NCBI GenBank assembly: GCA_946885845.1
Contig: CAMPHJ010000043.1
Coordinates: 1 to 16,840 of the forward strand
Direction: 5' to 3'
Length of the DNA: 16,840 bases
From: an uncultured Sphingobium sp.
GTDB taxonomy: Bacteria > Pseudomonadota > Alphaproteobacteria > Sphingomonadales > Sphingomonadaceae
The notes beneath the pieces are model-generated. The model did not search any database. It saw only the letters and a list, made by a program, of their open reading frames with translations, and had not been told where the DNA came from. The position numbers and the translations under genes were made by a program. Positions 13,544 to 16,840 of the stretch are shown piece by piece. Every line of letters starts with the position of its first letter. The first letter of the stretch is position 1.

Positions 13544-15085
13544 GTGCCTTCCCATGTGACGCATATCTGGCGGCTGCTGAAATGGGGCCGCACGCTGGCG
13601 CGCCATGGGGCGCTGCGGGGGATCGAACGCGACCCGCTCACACCATCGCCAGTGCGGCGGCTGGTGAAACTGGCGCGGATCGGTGCGCGCGTTCCCCGCC
13701 AGCCGCGCTATGCCGACGCTTTCCAGGCGATCGGTCCTGCCGCGATCAAGCTGGGGCAGACGCTGGCGACACGCCCCGACCTGGTGGGTGAGGAGGCTGC
13801 AAACGACCTGTTGCGCCTGCAGGACGCACTGCCGCCCGTCCCGTTCCCGACGATAAGGGCGCAGATCGAACAGAGTTTCGGACGACCGCTGGAATCGGTC
13901 TACAGCCGCTTCGATGAAGATCCGGTAGGCGCGGCATCGATCGCGCAGGTGCATCGCGCGGTGACGATCGACGGGCGCGAGGTCGCGGTGAAAGTCATCC
14001 GCCCCAGCGTGACCGATCAGTTCAACCGCGACATCCAGACCTATGAATGGGCCGCCGCCCATGCCGAAATGTTGGGTGGCGAAATCGCACGACTGCGTCC
14101 ACGGCTGGTCATCGCCAATATGAAGCGCTGGACCGCGCGCGAACTGGACCTGAGACGTGAGGCGGCATCGGCGTCGGAACTGGCCGAAGCGATGCAGGCG
14201 ATGCCGGGTTATCGCGTGCCGCAGATCGACTGGGATCGCACGACCGGCAAGGTCATGACGATGGAGTGGATCGACGGGGTCAAGATTTCCGACCGCGACG
14301 CCCTGATCGCCGCCGGTCATGATGTGAAGGACCTGGCATCCCGGCTGGTCAACGCATTCCTGCGTCAGGCCATCGCCGAAGGCTTTTTCCACGCGGACAT
14401 GCATCAGGGAAACCTGTTCGTCACCGCGAACAACGACATCGTCGCCATCGACTTCGGTATCATGGGCCGCATCGACCGGCGCGCCCGCATGTGGCTGGCG
14501 GAAATCCTCTATGGCCTGATCACCGGCAATTATAAGCGCGTGGCGGAAATCCATTTCGAGGCGCAATATGTGCCCGGCCACCATAATGTGGATGAGTTCG
14601 CGACGGCCCTTCGCGCGGTGGGAGAACCGATGCGGGGCAAGCCGGTGCGCGAGTTGTCAGTGGGCGGGATGCTGGACGGGTTGTTCGCGATCACCCGCGA
14701 TTTCGACATGCAGACCCAGCCGCATCTGCTGTTGTTGCAGAAGACGATGGTCATGGTGGAAGGCGTTGCGACCGCGCTCGATCCCGACATCAACCTTTGG
14801 GAGACGAGCGGCCCCTATGTGAAGGAATGGCTGCGTTCCGAACTGGGTCCTGAGGCAAAGGTGGCGGACGCGCTGATCGAAAATTGGCGCACGCTTCAAC
14901 GCCTTCCCGGCCTGGTACGACGGATTGAGGAAGCATTTCCTGAAAAGGGCGGTGCGCCGCCGCCGCCGCCGCTGACCGAAGTCAGGCTGATCCGGGTCGG
15001 TGGAGGCTGGCGCTATGCAGCGGTCGCGGGCCTGGCAGCAGTGGCTGGAGCGCTGACGACAGCGCTGCTACATATTCAGCTATGA
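13544..15085 (+). CDS. ubiB: Ubiquinone biosynthesis accessory ATPase/kinase-like protein UbiB
   Basis: 513 residues from a GTG start six bases after ubiE. UbiB is an ABC1/ADCK (atypical kinase-like) membrane protein needed for ubiquinone synthesis, probably as an ATPase that helps extract lipid intermediates. The diagnostic KxGQ motif is K69-L-G-Q72 (AIKLGQTLATRPD), the Ala-rich nucleotide loop is VGAASIAQVHRA at 128-139, the invariant lysine is K150 (VAVKVIRP), and the catalytic-type loop HADMHQGNLF (283-292) and DFG box (303-305) are intact. A proline run near residue 470 leads to one hydrophobic segment at about 490-510; E. coli UbiB has two, so the anchor appears shorter. The stop overlaps the coaBC start (ATGA at 15082-15085). 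Confidence 0.95.
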   Translation: MPSHVTHIWRLLKWGRTLARHGALRGIERDPLTPSPVRRLVKLARIGARVPRQPRYADAFQAIGPAAIKLGQTLATRPDLVGEEAANDLLRLQDALPPVPFPTIRAQIEQSFGRPLESVYSRFDEDPVGAASIAQVHRAVTIDGREVAVKVIRPSVTDQFNRDIQTYEWAAAHAEMLGGEIARLRPRLVIANMKRWTARELDLRREAASASELAEAMQAMPGYRVPQIDWDRTTGKVMTMEWIDGVKISDRDALIAAGHDVKDLASRLVNAFLRQAIAEGFFHADMHQGNLFVTANNDIVAIDFGIMGRIDRRARMWLAEILYGLITGNYKRVAEIHFEAQYVPGHHNVDEFATALRAVGEPMRGKPVRELSVGGMLDGLFAITRDFDMQTQPHLLLLQKTMVMVEGVATALDPDINLWETSGPYVKEWLRSELGPEAKVADALIENWRTLQRLPGLVRRIEEAFPEKGGAPPPPPLTEVRLIRVGGGWRYAAVAGLAAVAGALTTALLHIQL

Positions 15086-16284
15086 CTAAGGCTCGCATCC
15101 TTCTGATCGTGTCCGGCGGGATCGCCGCGTATAAATCGCTGGAACTGGTGCGCCTGCTCAAGAAGCGCGGCTTAGCCGTGCGCGCGGTGCTGACGGACAG
15201 CGCGGGCCGGTTCGTGACGCCGTTGTCGATGGGCGTACTGACCGAAGATCACGTTTATGGCGACATGTTCGACCTGAAGGAAGAACGGGAGATTGGGCAT
15301 ATCCAGCTGTCGCGACAGGCCGATCTGGTGGTAGTTGCGCCTGCGACAGCGAATATATTGGCAAAGATGGCGGCAGGCATCGCCGATGACCTTGCCACCA
15401 CGCTGCTGCTTGCCACCGACAAGCCGGTGTTGGCTGTGCCCGCGATGAACGTGCGGATGTGGGATCACGCTGCGACGCGACGCAACCTTGCCCAGCTGCG
15501 CGCCGACGGTGTCCACATCATGGAGCCGGACGACGGGGAAATGGCCTGTGGTGAATTCGGCAAGGGTCGCCTGCCCGAACCCGAAGCGATTGCGGCTGAG
15601 ATTGAGCACCTATTGTCTAGCAAATCTAAGACCTTGAAGGGACGGCACATCCTCATCACCGCCGGGCCAACGCATGAGCCGATCGACCCGGTGCGCTACA
15701 TCGCCAATCGCTCGTCAGGAAAGCAGGGTTTCGCCATAGCAGCGGCGGCAGCCCAAGCGGGCGCGCGCGTGACTTTGGTCGCAGGTCCGGTGCGCCTGCC
15801 TACGCCGCCGGGCGTCGATCGCGTCGACGTTGAAACCGCGCGCGAGATGCTGGCGGCGGTAGAAGCGGCGCTGCCTGCCGACGCCGCCATCATGGTGGCC
15901 GCCGTCGCGGACTGGCGCACGGACACCGCCGCCGGACAAAAGTTGAAAAAGGATGGGTCCGGCAAGCCAGCGCCGCTCACGCTGGTCGAGAATCCCGATA
16001 TCCTGGCCACGCTGGGCCGCCATGCGCAGCGCCCCCGCCTGCTCATCGGCTTCGCTGCCGAAACGGACAAGCTGACCGAATATGCGCAGGCAAAGCTGCA
16101 GCGTAAAGGCGCGGACTGGATCGTCGCCAATGACGTGTCGGGTGACGTAATGGGCGGCGACAGCAACAGCGTTCACATCGTCACTGCCGCTGGCGTGGAA
16201 AGCTGGGATCATCTGCCCAAGGACGCCGTCGCCACCCGCATCATCGAAAAGGTCGCTCATGCCCTCGCATCTTGCTCCGATTGA
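15082..16284 (+). CDS. coaBC: Bifunctional phosphopantothenoylcysteine decarboxylase / phosphopantothenate-cysteine ligase
   Basis: 400 residues, the normal length for a fused CoaBC (Dfp). The N-terminal CoaC half (1-about 180) is the FMN-dependent decarboxylase: [15 protein letters not shown] (10-24), active-site H73 (IGHIQLSR), PAMNVRMW with N123, and the flexible flap Cys C156 in [15 protein letters not shown]. The CoaB half (about 187-395) couples 4'-phosphopantothenate to cysteine with [23 protein letters not shown] (192-211), [14 protein letters not shown] (272-279) and the lysine cluster KLKKD (287-291). Product: 4'-phosphopantetheine for coenzyme A. It overlaps ubiB by four bases and dut by 26, so coupled translation is expected. 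Confidence 0.97.
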   Translation: MTKARILLIVSGGIAAYKSLELVRLLKKRGLAVRAVLTDSAGRFVTPLSMGVLTEDHVYGDMFDLKEEREIGHIQLSRQADLVVVAPATANILAKMAAGIADDLATTLLLATDKPVLAVPAMNVRMWDHAATRRNLAQLRADGVHIMEPDDGEMACGEFGKGRLPEPEAIAAEIEHLLSSKSKTLKGRHILITAGPTHEPIDPVRYIANRSSGKQGFAIAAAAAQAGARVTLVAGPVRLPTPPGVDRVDVETAREMLAAVEAALPADAAIMVAAVADWRTDTAAGQKLKKDGSGKPAPLTLVENPDILATLGRHAQRPRLLIGFAAETDKLTEYAQAKLQRKGADWIVANDVSGDVMGGDSNSVHIVTAAGVESWDHLPKDAVATRIIEKVAHALASCSD

Positions 16285-16723
16285 AATCCGTCTGAAGCGC
16301 CTGCCCCATGCAGCGGGCCTGCCCGCGCCCAGCTATGCAACCCAGCACGCGGCGGGGATGGACGTGGTTTCCGCCGAAGATGTGACGCTGCAACCGGGCG
16401 ACCGCCATGCGGTCGCCACCGGCTTCGCCATGGCAATCCCGGTTGGCTATGAAGTACAGGTCCGCCCCCGTTCCGGCCTGGCGCTGAAGCACGGGATCAG
16501 CCTGCCGAATACGCCGGGCACGATCGATGCCGACTATCGCGGCGAATTGAAAGTCATCCTCATCAATCTGGGCAACGAACCGTTTGTCATCGCGCGTGGC
16601 GATCGAATCGCCCAACTGGTCGCCGCACCGGTTCAAATGGCCCGCTTCGCCGAGGTGGAGGAATTGGACGCGACCGTCCGGGGTTCCGGCGGTTTCGGAT
16701 CGACCGGAGTCAGTTCATCATGA
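16259..16723 (+). CDS. dut: Deoxyuridine 5'-triphosphate nucleotidohydrolase (dUTPase)
   Basis: 154 residues, typical of trimeric dUTPases. It hydrolyses dUTP to dUMP and pyrophosphate, limiting uracil in DNA and supplying thymidylate synthase. All five motifs are present: 1, AGMDVVSA (32-39) with D35; 2, RPRSGLA (69-75); 3, [13 protein letters not shown] (84-96) with catalytic D90; 4, GDRIAQLV (114-121); 5, [10 protein letters not shown] (141-150) with F146. Motif 1 has V where L is usual in AGxDL, a mild change. ATG 16259 lies 26 bases inside coaBC; the next Met is within motif 1, so the overlap is real. The stop overlaps the next start (ATGA 16720-16723). Confidence 0.97.
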   Translation: MPSHLAPIEIRLKRLPHAAGLPAPSYATQHAAGMDVVSAEDVTLQPGDRHAVATGFAMAIPVGYEVQVRPRSGLALKHGISLPNTPGTIDADYRGELKVILINLGNEPFVIARGDRIAQLVAAPVQMARFAEVEELDATVRGSGGFGSTGVSSS

Positions 16724-16840
16724 CCCCATCCGCACCTATCCTGTCCGACGAGCAACTGGAACGCTATGCGCGCCATATCGTGCTCAAGGAAATTGGCGGG
16801 GCGGGACAGGCGCGGCTGTTGTCGGCAGATGTCGCGGTGA
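16720..16840 (+). CDS. moeB: MoeB/ThiF-family (E1-like) adenylyltransferase, N-terminal fragment (partial, 3' end outside window)
   Basis: 40 codons up to the window edge, still open. The sequence [20 protein letters not shown], followed by [14 protein letters not shown], is the characteristic opening of MoeB/ThiF/HesA proteins, just before the nucleotide-binding Rossmann glycine loop that should follow outside the window. Such enzymes adenylate the C-terminus of a ubiquitin-like sulfur carrier (MoaD for molybdenum cofactor, ThiS for thiazole). MoeB is the likely assignment but ThiF cannot be excluded from this fragment. The start overlaps the dut stop by four bases, so it belongs to the ubiE-dut run. 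Confidence 0.75.
   Translation, partial: MTPSAPILSDEQLERYARHIVLKEIGGAGQARLLSADVAV

Noticed and set aside
12791..14584. A 597-residue minus-strand open frame opposite ubiE and ubiB
   Set aside because: Complementary to two genes with complete family motifs; the composition (many His, Gln, Arg, Asp) is typical of antisense shadow frames.
1..16840. A novel defence, mobile or biosynthetic system
   Set aside because: Almost every coding segment belongs to a known core family with intact motifs, the composition looks uniform, and there are no integrases, transposases, repeats or clusters of unknown genes. I do not see support for an undescribed system here.

Overview
The window is about 16.8 kb of GC-rich, densely packed bacterial chromosome that reads as a core housekeeping region of an alphaproteobacterium, most likely a sphingomonad (Sphingobium/Sphingomonas type). 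The reasons are the high GC content, the gene orders Tim44-like/mltA/Smr divergent from secB and mutM/rpsT/dnaA next to ubiE/ubiB/coaBC/dut, Caulobacter-like promoter elements (a GCTANA-type -10), and protein sequences typical of that order. The genus is inference. I see no IS element, prophage, CRISPR array, tRNA, rRNA or toxin-antitoxin pair.

Region 1 (1-4950): the 3' part of dapE (lysine/peptidoglycan precursor synthesis) enters from the left and converges on a membrane-anchored GGDEF-EAL protein. Upstream of that protein, on the same minus strand, is a tight three-gene unit: a membrane-anchored Tim44-like protein, the lytic transglycosylase lipoprotein MltA and an Smr-domain protein. This unit diverges from secB.

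Region 2 (4951-9030): secB, murJ (lipid II flippase), trpS and a small DUF4136-type lipoprotein all run on the plus strand. A good rho-independent terminator closes the run. SecB, MltA, MurJ and the lipoprotein give the region a cell-envelope flavour.

Region 3 (9030-12713): mutM, rpsT, dnaA and a secreted cyclophilin-type peptidyl-prolyl isomerase run on the minus strand. rpsT ends in a strong terminator. It is followed by a 428-base non-coding interval before dnaA, which holds four GANTC motifs and an AT-rich inverted repeat but no convincing DnaA-box cluster.

Region 4 (12806-16840): ubiE, ubiB, coaBC, dut and the start of a MoeB/ThiF-family gene run on the plus strand with touching or overlapping ends, which suggests one operon. 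UbiE and UbiB serve ubiquinone synthesis, CoaBC makes 4'-phosphopantetheine for coenzyme A, and Dut makes dUMP and keeps uracil out of DNA.

I found no clear candidate for an undescribed system. The points most worth a second look are the regulatory layout upstream of dnaA, a possibly leaderless ubiE transcript, the conserved but functionally unexplained Tim44/MltA/Smr unit, and the composition of the lipoprotein and the GGDEF-EAL protein.
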